Shown here in pieces: positions 21,852-29,158 of a stretch of DNA of 29,839 nucleotides. The stretch comes from a virus: positions 1 through 29,839 of the IMG/VR virus record IMGVR_UViG_3300035670_000974. The stretch is one strand, 5' to 3'. The notes under the pieces are model-generated. The model was given only the letters and a program-made list of their open reading frames with translations. It ran no database searches and was not told the DNA's origin. The position numbers and the translations under genes were made by a program. Each line of letters opens with the position of its first letter. Within the stretch, counting starts at the first letter, position 1.

Positions 21852-22181
21852 GTGGCCCGGGTTCACGCCCACCTGTGCGCGATCGTCCGCCTCTATGGCA
21901 ACCCGTCAAAGGCTGGCGGGCAATCGAACCAGGGCGAGACCTACGCGGCCCGGGCGGCCCGGGGCGATCGAACGCTGCTCTACGACGCGGTCGGCTTGTC
22001 GATCGACGAGCTGACCGAGATCCGCGAACAGATCCAGGCGGTGATCGACGCCGCGGTGCCCACGGCCGCGGCCCCCGGCACCGCGGACAAGGTTGAAGAA
22101 ATGGCACGCCGAGCCGAGCGCGGCGAGTCGTTGTTTGTCGATGGGGATGGACCCCGACCGGGCGATGGATCGACCGGGTGA
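21852..22181 (+). CDS. Hypothetical early protein
   Basis: GTG 21852 is the best visible start, 17 bases after the HTH gene, though no clear ribosome binding site precedes it. The 109-residue product has MARVHAHLCAIVRLYG at the start, a helical region with LSIDELTEIREQIQAVID and an Ala/Pro linker before a charged end. In-frame sequence upstream of 21852 is Arg/Gly/Thr-rich and does not look like protein. The function is unknown. Its TGA overlaps a GTG in frame with the csrA gene. Confidence 0.5.
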   Translation: MARVHAHLCAIVRLYGNPSKAGGQSNQGETYAARAARGDRTLLYDAVGLSIDELTEIREQIQAVIDAAVPTAAAPGTADKVEEMARRAERGESLFVDGDGPRPGDGSTG

Positions 22182-22246
22182 TCAGGGACGGTGGTGCCGG
22201 TCGCTGGCGAGGGATCGCCGGCGGCCGGGTTTTGAAAGGGACGTTT

Positions 22247-22453
22247 GTGCTGGTGTTGTCGCGAAGGCTGGGGCAGTCGGTGGTGATCCCAGGTTGCCGG
22301 GTCGAAATCGTGGTGCAGGAGATCCACGAGGGCACGGTGCGGCTGGGGTTCAAGGCTCCCGACCACGTTGACATCTACCGGGACGAAATCTGGCGGGACA
22401 TGTGTTTTGAGGATTGGAACAAGAGGAGCGACCACGATGGGACTGAAGATTGA
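22247..22453 (+). CDS. csrA: Phage-encoded CsrA-family RNA-binding regulator
   Basis: GTG 22247 is chosen because the product then begins MLVLSRRLGQSVVI, the classical CsrA start, and AAAGGGA lies just upstream; an open extension upstream to GTG 22178 has no conserved sequence. The 68-residue protein keeps the RNA-contact residues R6 and R7, the VRLGFKAPDHVDIYRDEI core and R45. CsrA dimers bind GGA in mRNA leaders and usually block translation. Here it lies between early regulators and a recombinase, so it may re-tune host mRNAs or the phage's own GGAGG-rich leaders. Confidence 0.9.
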   Translation: MLVLSRRLGQSVVIPGCRVEIVVQEIHEGTVRLGFKAPDHVDIYRDEIWRDMCFEDWNKRSDHDGTED

Positions 22454-23345
22454 ACGCGGACTGAAGGACTCGCCGGTGCGGGCCGTGATCTATGGCACCG
22501 AGGGCATCGGAAAATCGACGCTGGCGGCCCAGTTTCCCGGGCCGCTGATCCTCGACACCGAGGACGGGACCGGGCGGATCGACTGCGCCCGGGTCGTGTG
22601 CCACGACGCCCTGACCCTAGAAGGTGCGATGTTGGACCTGATCGGGGACGCCCAGGGATTCAAGACGGTCGTGGTCGATTCGGCCGACTGGGCGGAGCGG
22701 CAGGTGCTCGAGCACCTGCTGAAGAAAGCCGGCAAGCGGTCGATTGAGGACTTTGGTTTCGGCAAGGGCTACACAATGCTAGCCGAGGCCTGCGCCCGGA
22801 TCCTGAGTCTGGGCGATCAGATGGTTGCCCGGGGGCTGAACGTCGTGTTCGTGGCCCACGCCGCCGTCAAGCGGTGCAGTCCGCCGGACGAAACCGACGG
22901 CTACGACCGCTACGAGTTGAAGCTGACGCGGCAGACCGGGCCGCTGTTCAAAGAGTGGGCCGACCTGGTGCTGTTCTGCAACTACAAGACCCGCCTGGTC
23001 GAGGGCAGCGACGGCCGCAAGAAAGCCACCGGCGGCAAGCAGCGGGTCATGTACGCCGAGCGGGCCGCGGCCTGGGACGCCAAGAATCGGTACGGCCTGC
23101 CGGCGGAGATGCCGATGGCGATCGGGGAGCTGGCCCCGGCGCTCAAGTCGCAGACGCTGGCCGAGACCATCGCCGGCCATATCGCGGCGGCCACGAGCGT
23201 CAAGCAGCTGGGCAAGTTTGGCGACCGGATCGACGAGCTGGTGAGCGAGGACAAGATCAGCGGCGACGAATGGTCGAGGCTGACCGACGCGATCGCCGCC
23301 CGCCACCAGGAGCTGGAGCCGGAGAAGGAGGTGGCCGATGCCTGA
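22437..23345 (+). CDS. RecA-like AAA ATPase, Sak4-type recombinase candidate
   Basis: A 302-residue protein from ATG 22437, overlapping the csrA end by 17 bases. It has Walker A GTEGIGKST (20-28) and Walker B VVVDS (78-82), then NVVFVAHAAVKRC, a sensor-like strand. The MG-KIerG layout, the FGFGKGY segment and the C-terminal region are those of the phage AAA_24/Sak4 family, single-strand annealing or strand-exchange ATPases usually encoded beside an SSB, as here. It probably acts in phage DNA recombination and repair. A purely packaging or replication ATPase is less likely. Confidence 0.8.
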   Translation: MGLKIERGLKDSPVRAVIYGTEGIGKSTLAAQFPGPLILDTEDGTGRIDCARVVCHDALTLEGAMLDLIGDAQGFKTVVVDSADWAERQVLEHLLKKAGKRSIEDFGFGKGYTMLAEACARILSLGDQMVARGLNVVFVAHAAVKRCSPPDETDGYDRYELKLTRQTGPLFKEWADLVLFCNYKTRLVEGSDGRKKATGGKQRVMYAERAAAWDAKNRYGLPAEMPMAIGELAPALKSQTLAETIAGHIAAATSVKQLGKFGDRIDELVSEDKISGDEWSRLTDAIAARHQELEPEKEVADA

Positions 23346-23619
23346 GCCCGCCTGGCATAGCAGCTGGTCGCGGATGCGGGGCTACGGCCGTGGTCGGTCG
23401 TGGATGACCTGGTCTGAGTTTCAAGGCCTGCTGGCCACGCTGATCGGTGTGGCGCTGTCGCCGTACCACGTTCGACGGGCAACCAGAACCTCCCCGCCGG
23501 CCCGGGTGCATGGCCGCAAACGCTACCAGGACTGTCATGTGCAGATGGCCGTCGGCTACGCCCGGGCCAAGGGGCTCGTCCGGATGCCGAAGCCGCAACG
23601 TGAGGAGGTGCCAGCATGA
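23338..23619 (+). CDS. Hypothetical early protein
   Basis: A 93-residue, basic protein; ATG 23338 overlaps the ATPase stop by eight bases and follows a GGAGG. It contains MTWSEFQGLLATLIGVALSP, then a basic region (YHVRRATRTSPPARVHGRKR) and a helical end (VQMAVGYARAKGLVRM). A basic, Trp-bearing protein between a recombinase and SSB could bind DNA, but no family is recognised. Confidence 0.6.
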   Translation: MPEPAWHSSWSRMRGYGRGRSWMTWSEFQGLLATLIGVALSPYHVRRATRTSPPARVHGRKRYQDCHVQMAVGYARAKGLVRMPKPQREEVPA

Positions 23620-23819
23620 CCCAGGACGAGCGGCTGCGGGCCGCGGTGATCCAAGAGGAGGCGATCGTGATCGAGCGGATCCGCGACGCCTGCGAAACGT
23701 ACCAGCGTGGCGGGGCGACCTACCGCCACGTCGTGGAACTGATCGAGGACGTGATCGACGCCCAGGCCCGCATCGTGCGGGTGGGCAACAAGGTCCATAC
23801 CCCGGAGGTGAAGGCATGA
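23616..23819 (+). CDS. Hypothetical small helical early protein
   Basis: A 67-residue protein, ATG 23616 on the previous stop. It is a two-helix, charged protein (MTQDERLRAAVIQEEAIVIE; HVVELIEDVIDAQARIVRVG) without a recognised motif. It is one of a series of coupled small genes in the recombination module. Confidence 0.6.
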   Translation: MTQDERLRAAVIQEEAIVIERIRDACETYQRGGATYRHVVELIEDVIDAQARIVRVGNKVHTPEVKA

Positions 23820-24319
23820 GCGACGGTATCCGATTCGACGACTGGTGGGACGACGACGCTGGCACGGCGGCCGTGGCCGACGACCTGCCCAAGGCTCCGG
23901 ACGGCCGGCACGCGGGCGAGATCGTCGACGCCCGGATCAAAGACCTCAAGTTCAAGGTCAGCGACCGCAACAAGGCCGGCACGTCGCTCGTGGTCAAGGT
24001 CGACCTGGGCAAGTACCAGGCGGTCGAGGCAATCGTGCCCGTCCAGTATCGCGGGCTGGTCGAGGCGATCTGCCGGGCGGCCCGCGTGGAGGTGCCCGTC
24101 AAGGGTGAGTCGTGGCAGCCGGACGTGCTGGTCGGCTGCCAGGTCCAGGTCGAGACCGTGCTGGGCGTGGCCAAGAGCGGCAACGAGTTCATCCGGATCG
24201 ACAAGTGGCACCCCGGCCCAGAGCGGCCGGCGGTGGCGAAGCCGGCCCCGGCGCGGACGCCGGCGGCCAAGGTTGAGGCTGCCGGGCAGGGAGGGGCGAG
24301 CGATGACATCCCCTTTTGA
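23816..24319 (+). CDS. ssb: Single-stranded DNA-binding protein (phage SSB)
   Basis: A 167-residue protein from ATG 23816. The middle is beta-rich like an OB fold (TSLVVKVDLGKYQAVEAIVP; LVGCQVQVETVLGVAKSGNE), then a flexible Pro/Ala/Lys linker and the C-terminal tip ASDDIPF. An acidic tail ending DDIPF is the partner-binding tip of bacterial SSB and recruits replication and repair enzymes. It follows the Sak4-like ATPase, the usual pairing in phage recombination modules. The identification as SSB rests on the tip, the fold pattern and the context. Confidence 0.8.
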   Translation: MSDGIRFDDWWDDDAGTAAVADDLPKAPDGRHAGEIVDARIKDLKFKVSDRNKAGTSLVVKVDLGKYQAVEAIVPVQYRGLVEAICRAARVEVPVKGESWQPDVLVGCQVQVETVLGVAKSGNEFIRIDKWHPGPERPAVAKPAPARTPAAKVEAAGQGGASDDIPF

Positions 24320-24509
24320 AATCGCCGAGATCGTCGGAGGCCCGTGGGACGGGGCGACGTTTGAGCGCCGCGGCGAGGCCTTTCCAGACAACCTGCCGCT
24401 GCCACGCAACGGCGTCCTGTTTCTGTACGTCGCCGGCATCGGCCGGCTGGGCAATCCGGTGTACCGGTTTATGGGTCGGTTCGATTTCACGATGGAGGTG
24501 GTGCGATGA
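24303..24509 (+). CDS. Small conserved phage protein (GGPWDG motif)
   Basis: A 68-residue protein from ATG 24303, which overlaps the SSB end by 17 bases. It reads as a small beta barrel: IAEIVGGPWDGATFERRGEA, then VLFLYVAGIG and VYRFMGRFDF. Short proteins with GGPwDG and a final yrf-g-f segment are common, unexplained products of phage early regions. The function is unknown. Confidence 0.65.
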   Translation: MTSPFEIAEIVGGPWDGATFERRGEAFPDNLPLPRNGVLFLYVAGIGRLGNPVYRFMGRFDFTMEVVR

Positions 24510-24817
24510 CGCTGGACAGGAAATCGATCAAGGAAGGCGACACGATCTGGACCGTGTTCACAGGCTGCGACGGCGGAGGGCCGTTTGCCAGAGTGTGTGG
24601 CGGCGACGTCGTGGCGACGGACAAGAACGGCTCGATCACCTATCGGGATGGCAGAGGTTCGCTGGAGACGACCCACAACTGGGGCATTTACACGCTGCAT
24701 CCGACTCAGGCCGAGGCCTGGGAGGCTGCGGCCGAGAGACTTCAGCGGTTGGCCGATCAGGTGGCTGCCAAGGCAAACGAGTGCCGGGCCAAGGCCGGCG
24801 GTGAGGTGGCGGCATGA
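24506..24817 (+). CDS. Hypothetical early protein
   Basis: A 103-residue protein from ATG 24506 on the previous stop. The first 65 residues are beta-rich (EGDTIWTVFTGCDGGGPFAR; NGSITYRDGRGSLETTHNWG) and the last 40 form one charged helix. No family is recognised. Confidence 0.6.
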   Translation: MTLDRKSIKEGDTIWTVFTGCDGGGPFARVCGGDVVATDKNGSITYRDGRGSLETTHNWGIYTLHPTQAEAWEAAAERLQRLADQVAAKANECRAKAGGEVAA

Positions 24818-25050
24818 CACGCGTCATCGACCACGGCAGTTGGACCGAAACGATCACTGACCTGTCGGAATGTGGCCGGATGACGGTGATCAGCCGGAAG
24901 GATCCCGAGGCGGTGCCGGTTTTTCGGCTGCCGCATCACGGCGGGCTGGGCACCGGGCTGGTGCGAATCATTGAGGCCGACGCCGCGACCGACCAAGCGG
25001 CTGAGGACGTGACGACCGAGTGGGATCGCAGGTGGGCAATCGGGCAATGA
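24814..25050 (+). CDS. Hypothetical early protein
   Basis: A 78-residue protein from ATG 24814 on the previous stop. It contains MTVISRKDPEAVPVFRLPHH and an acidic helical end with a Trp-Asp-Arg-Arg motif. No family is recognised. It is coupled on both sides, which supports expression as part of the early operon. Confidence 0.6.
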   Translation: MTRVIDHGSWTETITDLSECGRMTVISRKDPEAVPVFRLPHHGGLGTGLVRIIEADAATDQAAEDVTTEWDRRWAIGQ

Positions 25051-25409
25051 GCGACTACTACCCCGACATCGACGCCGCAGTGTCAACGCTGCCGCTGTTT
25101 CGCAAGACCGACCCGCCCACGAGCGTGGCGGCCGGCGAGCGGGCACGGGCGAAGTTCGTGACGGGGCAGTGTCGGGCCGTGCTCCTGGCCCTCGAGCACG
25201 GGCCGGCGGGGCAGACCGAGCTGGGGCGGCGGTGCGGGCTGCTGCCGCACCAGGTCAACAAGCGGCTGGCGGATTTGAAGCGGGCCGGGATGGCGGTGCC
25301 GACCGGACGCGAGGTGGTGAATGAGGGTGGGAATCGGGAGCGGGAGTGGCAAGTCATGCCGGGCGGCGCGTTGCCGGCCGGTGAATTTAGGTGCGATTGG
25401 TCTAAGTAA
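25047..25409 (+). CDS. Winged-helix DNA-binding phage protein
   Basis: A 120-residue protein from ATG 25047. After FRKTDPPTSVAAGERA, a segment familiar from phage early proteins, comes a winged helix: CRAVLLALEHGPAGQTELGR, then HQVNKRLADLKRAGMAVPTG and the wing with NREREWQV. This MarR/GntR-like module probably binds DNA as a regulator or helps replication. No effector domain is attached. It is the last gene of the coupled block before a short gap and a gene of lower GC. Confidence 0.7.
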   Translation: MSDYYPDIDAAVSTLPLFRKTDPPTSVAAGERARAKFVTGQCRAVLLALEHGPAGQTELGRRCGLLPHQVNKRLADLKRAGMAVPTGREVVNEGGNREREWQVMPGGALPAGEFRCDWSK

Positions 25410-25420
25410 AAGGTGATGAA

Positions 25421-26314
25421 ATGAGCTACGAGCTTGTTGGTCCTGTTGAGGTGCTGGTGCTGACTAAGGATGTGGCAAAAAAGTTTAGGGACATGGACGG
25501 CGTTCCTAGTGACCGCAATCTTTCGACGGCGCGGCTGGAAGCGTACCGCAAGATCGCAAAGGCTGGGCTGTTTCGGCCGTTGCAATGGGCTACAGCTTAT
25601 TGCGTGGAGACAGGAGGCACGTATCGAGTCAACGGTAAGCACACTAGCACGCTCTTTGCTGAAGAGAGCGTTGCTATCCCTGAAGGACTGGTTGCGGTGT
25701 TGGAGCACTTTAAGTGCGACACGCTTGAAGATCTAGCCAAGCTGTACGCGACGTATGACTCGCGGGCTATGGTGCGAACGACTAACGACATTAACAAGTC
25801 GTTTGCGGCTGTTGACGAAGATTTGGCGGACATTCCCGTGACGGTTGTCTCCCTGTGCGTAACTGCCATTGCCTATACGAAGCACGGCGACTCTTACGCC
25901 CAAAAGCCGGCGGCTGAAAGAGCGGAAGCCCTGTTTGATCCGCAAAACAAGCAGTTCGTGCGATGGGTTTGCGGGATGGTTGCTGGCACAGACGCCAAGC
26001 ACATTCGTCGCAGCCCTGTCGTGGCGGCCATGTACGCAACGTGGAGCAAATCACATAAGGCCGCGACCGAGTTTTGGACTGCAGTCAGGGAACACACCGG
26101 AGAAAACCCGGGCCTGCCTGACCGAAAGATCGGCAAGTATTTGTTGACTAGGACGGTCAACACCGGCAACGGCGGCAGGAAGCACATGGGCAGCAGTGCT
26201 TGCGCTCCACGCGAGATGTACGTCAAGTGCCTTCATGCCTGGAACGCTTGGCGCAAAAACACCACGACCGACTTGAAGTATCACGCGGACGGAAAGGTGC
26301 CGTCCGTTATTTAG
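25421..26314 (+). CDS. ParB-like (NGKHT-motif) phage protein
   Basis: A 297-residue protein from ATG 25421. The region GLFRPLQWATAYCVETGG followed by TYRVNGKHTSTLF resembles the ParB/sulfiredoxin-like fold, in which a y-vdGqHR motif normally binds nucleotide; here it is NGKHT. The helical remainder is unassigned, with CGMVAGTDAKHIRRSPVV near the middle. Base composition is clearly lower in GC than in its neighbours, so the gene may have a different history. A ParB-Dam fusion is encoded just downstream. Roles in DNA modification, partition or counter-defence are possible, but none is shown. Confidence 0.55.
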   Translation: MSYELVGPVEVLVLTKDVAKKFRDMDGVPSDRNLSTARLEAYRKIAKAGLFRPLQWATAYCVETGGTYRVNGKHTSTLFAEESVAIPEGLVAVLEHFKCDTLEDLAKLYATYDSRAMVRTTNDINKSFAAVDEDLADIPVTVVSLCVTAIAYTKHGDSYAQKPAAERAEALFDPQNKQFVRWVCGMVAGTDAKHIRRSPVVAAMYATWSKSHKAATEFWTAVREHTGENPGLPDRKIGKYLLTRTVNTGNGGRKHMGSSACAPREMYVKCLHAWNAWRKNTTTDLKYHADGKVPSVI

Positions 26315-26438
26315 GCCAGCAGAAAAAACACCACCCCCGTGATAGGCACGGTGCCCGGTCGGCGCGGGCGGGGTGGGATGGAAACGACGACCACACCCCC
26401 TGCGGCCCACATCTACACGCATCTACAAACGGTGACGA

Positions 26439-26645
26439 ATGAGCCAACGGTGGCTGACCAGCGACGAGGTGGCAGAAATGCTGCGGGTGCGACCGGCGAC
26501 GGTGGCCCAGTGGCGGTGGCGTCGGCGCGGGCCGGCGTTCGTGAAACTCGCGGACGGGCCGGCCGGCAAAGTCAGGTACGAGCGGCGGGAGGTTGAGCGG
26601 TGGATGAAAGATCCGGTGAGTTACCAAGCAAGGAGGATGAAGTGA
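26439..26645 (+). CDS. MerR/excisionase-type HTH protein
   Basis: A 68-residue protein from ATG 26439. It is a complete helix-turn-helix of the HTH_17 kind: WLTSDEVAEMLRVRPATVAQ, then WRRRGPAFVKLADGPAGKVR and EVERWMKD. This is a second excisionase-like protein, distinct from the one beside the integrase, and is coupled to the ParB-Dam gene by a GTGA overlap. It probably regulates this early block. The preceding gap (26315-26438) holds only a few short repeats and no gene. Confidence 0.75.
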   Translation: MSQRWLTSDEVAEMLRVRPATVAQWRWRRRGPAFVKLADGPAGKVRYERREVERWMKDPVSYQARRMK

Positions 26646-27841
26646 CGACAGCGACAGACACGATCACGATGATCCCGGTTTCGCAACTCAAGCCGCACCC
26701 GAAGAATCCGCGGGTCGCCCTGCGCGACGACGTCGTGGACGCGATAGCGGCCGACTTGGCCGAGCGCGGCCACATGGAGGCAAGGCACGCCATCACCGTC
26801 CGGGAGGTCGGCGACGGCTACGAGATCATTAGCGGCCACCACCGCCAAGCGGCGGCCGGAAAGGCCGGGCTCGAGGAGGTGCCGTGCTGGGTAGTTGAGA
26901 TGGACGACGACCAGGCCTATATGGCGTTGGCGACGAGCAACAACCAAGGCGAGATTTCACCGCTTGAGATCGGTCTTCACGCCCTGCACCGGGGCAAGGG
27001 TGACAAATGGAGCGGCCCGAAGGGCAAGAAGTATGCCGAGCTTGTTGGACGACACGAGCAGGAGGTTTCTCACGCGAAGGCAGCGGCGCAGGTTTACAAG
27101 CTTGTGCCGGAAGAGATCAAATTTACATATGTAAATTTGAGGGCAGAGGGTCACGACAAGTGGCGGCACCTTGCCGCCGTCAAGCAGATCAAGGACAAGA
27201 CGCATTGGGGCGAGGCCGTCGGCAGAGCGTTCCAAGAGACGCTAACGGTTGAGCAATGCCAGCGGCTGGCTGACGGCGTGAACGCTGGCCAGCGAGTGAA
27301 GGACGTCAAGCTGGCTGAGTCGCTGTGCCACGTCGCCAACAACAGCGGCGATAACGAGTGGTACACGCCGGACGAGTACCTTGATGCGGCACGCCGCGTC
27401 ATCGGTGAGTTTGACTTAGATCCGGCGTCAAACCCTGTTGCAAACGAACGTGTTCGGGCTGCTGTTTTCTACACAGCCGAAGACGATGGACTAGCCAAAG
27501 ACTGGTCTGGCGTCGTCTGGATGAACCCGCCATACGAGTCGTCGCTGGTTGACAAGTTTGCCAAGAAGCTGGCCGACAGTTATTTCGCCGGCGATGTGAC
27601 GGCCGCGGTGGTCCTTGTCAACAACGGCACTGAAACAAAGTGGTTTCAGTGCCTCGCGGAGCAGGCGTCTGCGATTTGCTTCCCTAAAGGCCGGGTCAAG
27701 TTTTGGCATCCGCGCAAGGAGGCGGTGCCGCTGCAGGGCCAGGCCGTGCTTTATCTCGGCGACGACACGGAGGCCTTTGTCGCCGAGTTCTCTTCGTTTG
27801 GCTTCTGCATGGAGGTATCTAATGAGCTGGTCGAACGGTAA
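26642..27841 (+). CDS. ParB-N domain fused to phage Dam-type N6-adenine methyltransferase
   Basis: GTG 26642 follows AGGAGG (26631-26636) and overlaps the previous stop. The 399-residue protein has a ParB N-terminal domain (about 9-115; IPVSQLKPHPKNPR and SGHHR at 64-68), a helical linker (115-230) and a Dam-type domain from about 238: NEWYTPDEYLDAARRVIGEF, FDLDPAS and the catalytic NPPY at 295-298. Such fusions occur in phages and methylate adenine, which may protect phage DNA or mark replication sites. The ParB part may recognise the DNA. A 24-bp perfect palindrome lies inside the gene at 27117-27140. Confidence 0.88.
   Translation: MTTATDTITMIPVSQLKPHPKNPRVALRDDVVDAIAADLAERGHMEARHAITVREVGDGYEIISGHHRQAAAGKAGLEEVPCWVVEMDDDQAYMALATSNNQGEISPLEIGLHALHRGKGDKWSGPKGKKYAELVGRHEQEVSHAKAAAQVYKLVPEEIKFTYVNLRAEGHDKWRHLAAVKQIKDKTHWGEAVGRAFQETLTVEQCQRLADGVNAGQRVKDVKLAESLCHVANNSGDNEWYTPDEYLDAARRVIGEFDLDPASNPVANERVRAAVFYTAEDDGLAKDWSGVVWMNPPYESSLVDKFAKKLADSYFAGDVTAAVVLVNNGTETKWFQCLAEQASAICFPKGRVKFWHPRKEAVPLQGQAVLYLGDDTEAFVAEFSSFGFCMEVSNELVER
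27117..27140. repeat. 24-bp perfect AT-rich palindrome inside the ParB-Dam gene
   Basis: The left half TCAAATTTACAT (27117-27128) is the exact reverse complement of the right half ATGTAAATTTGA (27129-27140), with no spacer. It sits in GC-rich coding sequence at codons 159-167. The length and AT content are far from its surroundings. It is a candidate operator, ParB-binding centromere or replication site. Confidence 0.8.
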
Positions 27842-28322
27842 GCCGATGGTCGAGGATGCCTACGCTCAAGGCAAAATGCTCGACAACTCAAGCTGGAAGC
27901 TCGCTAGAGGCTCTAGCCCTTGTGATGCGGATTCTGTCCAGCCTGTTGGCGGCGAGCCTGTGCAGTTGCCCTGGATGCTGGACTCGCACGGCTGCTTCAT
28001 CTGGGCGTTTATTGAGCGAGGACACGCGAATCCCGAGTGGCTTTCTGTTGGCCAGCGGCGTGTGCTGAGTGGACTAGCGAAGCTTCCAGGCAATCACGCC
28101 TGCTGCGTTGCCAAGCACAACGTCCCAGCGGCTCGGCAGATCAACACCAAACACGACATCGAGGAGGTGTGCGTGGTGTTCGACATGGGGACGCGGCAGC
28201 ACAGCATCGACAACAACGAGTGGATCGTGTTCGTGGAGTCTTGGGCTCGCAACGCCAAGACGGCCTTGGATTGGCTGCGTAGCAAGGCAAACATCGCCGC
28301 CACGATTGAGGAGATGATCTGA
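27822..28322 (+). CDS. Hypothetical early protein
   Basis: A 166-residue protein from ATG 27822 with GGAGGT (27811-27816), overlapping the end of the methyltransferase gene. It contains LPWMLDSHGCFIWAFIERGH, a helical part with VLSGLAKLPGNHACCVAK and a last strand-helix part with VCVVFDMGTRQHSIDNNEWI. It may be a small alpha/beta protein; no family is recognised. Base composition is again somewhat lower in GC, as in the ParB-like gene upstream. Confidence 0.6.
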   Translation: MSWSNGKPMVEDAYAQGKMLDNSSWKLARGSSPCDADSVQPVGGEPVQLPWMLDSHGCFIWAFIERGHANPEWLSVGQRRVLSGLAKLPGNHACCVAKHNVPAARQINTKHDIEEVCVVFDMGTRQHSIDNNEWIVFVESWARNAKTALDWLRSKANIAATIEEMI

Positions 28323-29158
28323 TGGCCGGTGAATGGATCGCCTACGACCTGGCCCTCCCGGACAAGCCGGAGGTCCAGGAGCTGATCGACCTGACCGGCG
28401 AGCCGGTCGAGGCTGTCGTGTTCAACCTGCTCCGCCTCTGGGGCTGGGCCTCAATGCACTGTGCCGACGGCACGGCCCGCATGACCCTGACCAGGCTGGT
28501 CAGGACGTGCGGGGCCGACGACGGATTCTGGCGGGCCGTGGCGGCCGTCGGATGGCTGGAGATCGACGAGACGGCCGCTACCGTTGCTGTCCCCGGATGG
28601 GACCGCCGGTTTAGCCAGGCGGCCAAGTCGAGAATCCAGCACCGCGACCGGGCAGCGGCCCAGGAGGGCCGAAATCCCGGCCGAAAACGCAGCGCAGGCA
28701 CCGGCTGCGCTCAAGCGCAGGCGCCGCCTGCGCCCGAGCGCAGTAGAGGAGAGGAGATGAGAGGAGAATATCCTCCTCCTCCGCCCCCGGCTGACGCGTG
28801 GGAACGGCTGCGGGCAGCATGGCGGGCAGGGCCTGGCAGGCCCTGGAAGCCGGCAGAGCCGCCCGACGGGCTCGCGGAGCGGCTGGCGGAGCCCGGGTGG
28901 CTCGACGAGGCCCTGGAGGCGATCCCGCGGCTGGCAGGGTGCCGATTCTTCAAAACCCCGCCGACGCTGATCCAGTTCGTGAAACAGGGCTTTGTGCGGC
29001 GGGTCATGGGTGGCCAATACGACGACCCAAAGCCGGCCCGCGGCCCGGCCCCGGCAGACGACCGCCCGCCGGCCCGGGGATGGACCGGGGACGATGCCGC
29101 CCGCCTCGAGGCGACCCGCCGGGCCATGGCGGCCAAAATGCAAGCGGAGGTGGCGTGA
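28322..29158 (+). CDS. Replication initiator-like protein (phage O/DnaD type)
   Basis: A 278-residue protein from ATG 28322 on the previous stop. Residues 1-105 form a winged-helix domain of the kind found at the start of phage replication initiators: WIAYDLALPDKPEVQELIDL, LLRLWGWASMHCADG and VGWLEIDETAATVAVPGWDR. A low-complexity linker follows, encoded by tandem iterons. The C-terminal half has a helical domain (WERLRAAWRAGPGRPWKPAE; RFFKTPPTLIQFVKQGF) that could load a helicase. Phages often place the origin inside the initiator gene, as lambda does in O. Confidence 0.7.
   Translation: MAGEWIAYDLALPDKPEVQELIDLTGEPVEAVVFNLLRLWGWASMHCADGTARMTLTRLVRTCGADDGFWRAVAAVGWLEIDETAATVAVPGWDRRFSQAAKSRIQHRDRAAAQEGRNPGRKRSAGTGCAQAQAPPAPERSRGEEMRGEYPPPPPPADAWERLRAAWRAGPGRPWKPAEPPDGLAERLAEPGWLDEALEAIPRLAGCRFFKTPPTLIQFVKQGFVRRVMGGQYDDPKPARGPAPADDRPPARGWTGDDAARLEATRRAMAAKMQAEVA
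28692..28743. repeat. 23-bp iterons inside the initiator gene, candidate origin
   Basis: Two 23-bp units (28692-28714 and 28715-28737) each begin GCGCAGGC and contain CTGCGC 13 bases later; a third partial copy GCGCAG follows at 28738. The second unit carries a perfect inverted repeat GCGCAGGC-GCC-GCCTGCGC. The unit length is not a multiple of three, so codon repetition cannot explain it. A purine-rich tract with a GGAGAATATCCTCC core (28763-28776) follows to the right. Confidence 0.6.

Noticed and set aside
22178-22246. N-terminal extension of CsrA to GTG 22178
   Set aside because: The extension is Gly/Arg-rich and unlike CsrA, while the GTG at 22247 gives the family's standard first residues and has an upstream AAAGGGA.
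20821-22374. Minus-strand open frame of 517 codons across the repressor and early promoter
   Set aside because: It would run antisense to the HTH repressor, the early promoter and csrA, and its product is Arg/Pro-rich without any recognisable domain.
28692-28743. CRISPR array
   Set aside because: The repeats are adjacent without spacers and lie inside a coding gene, which fits iterons better.
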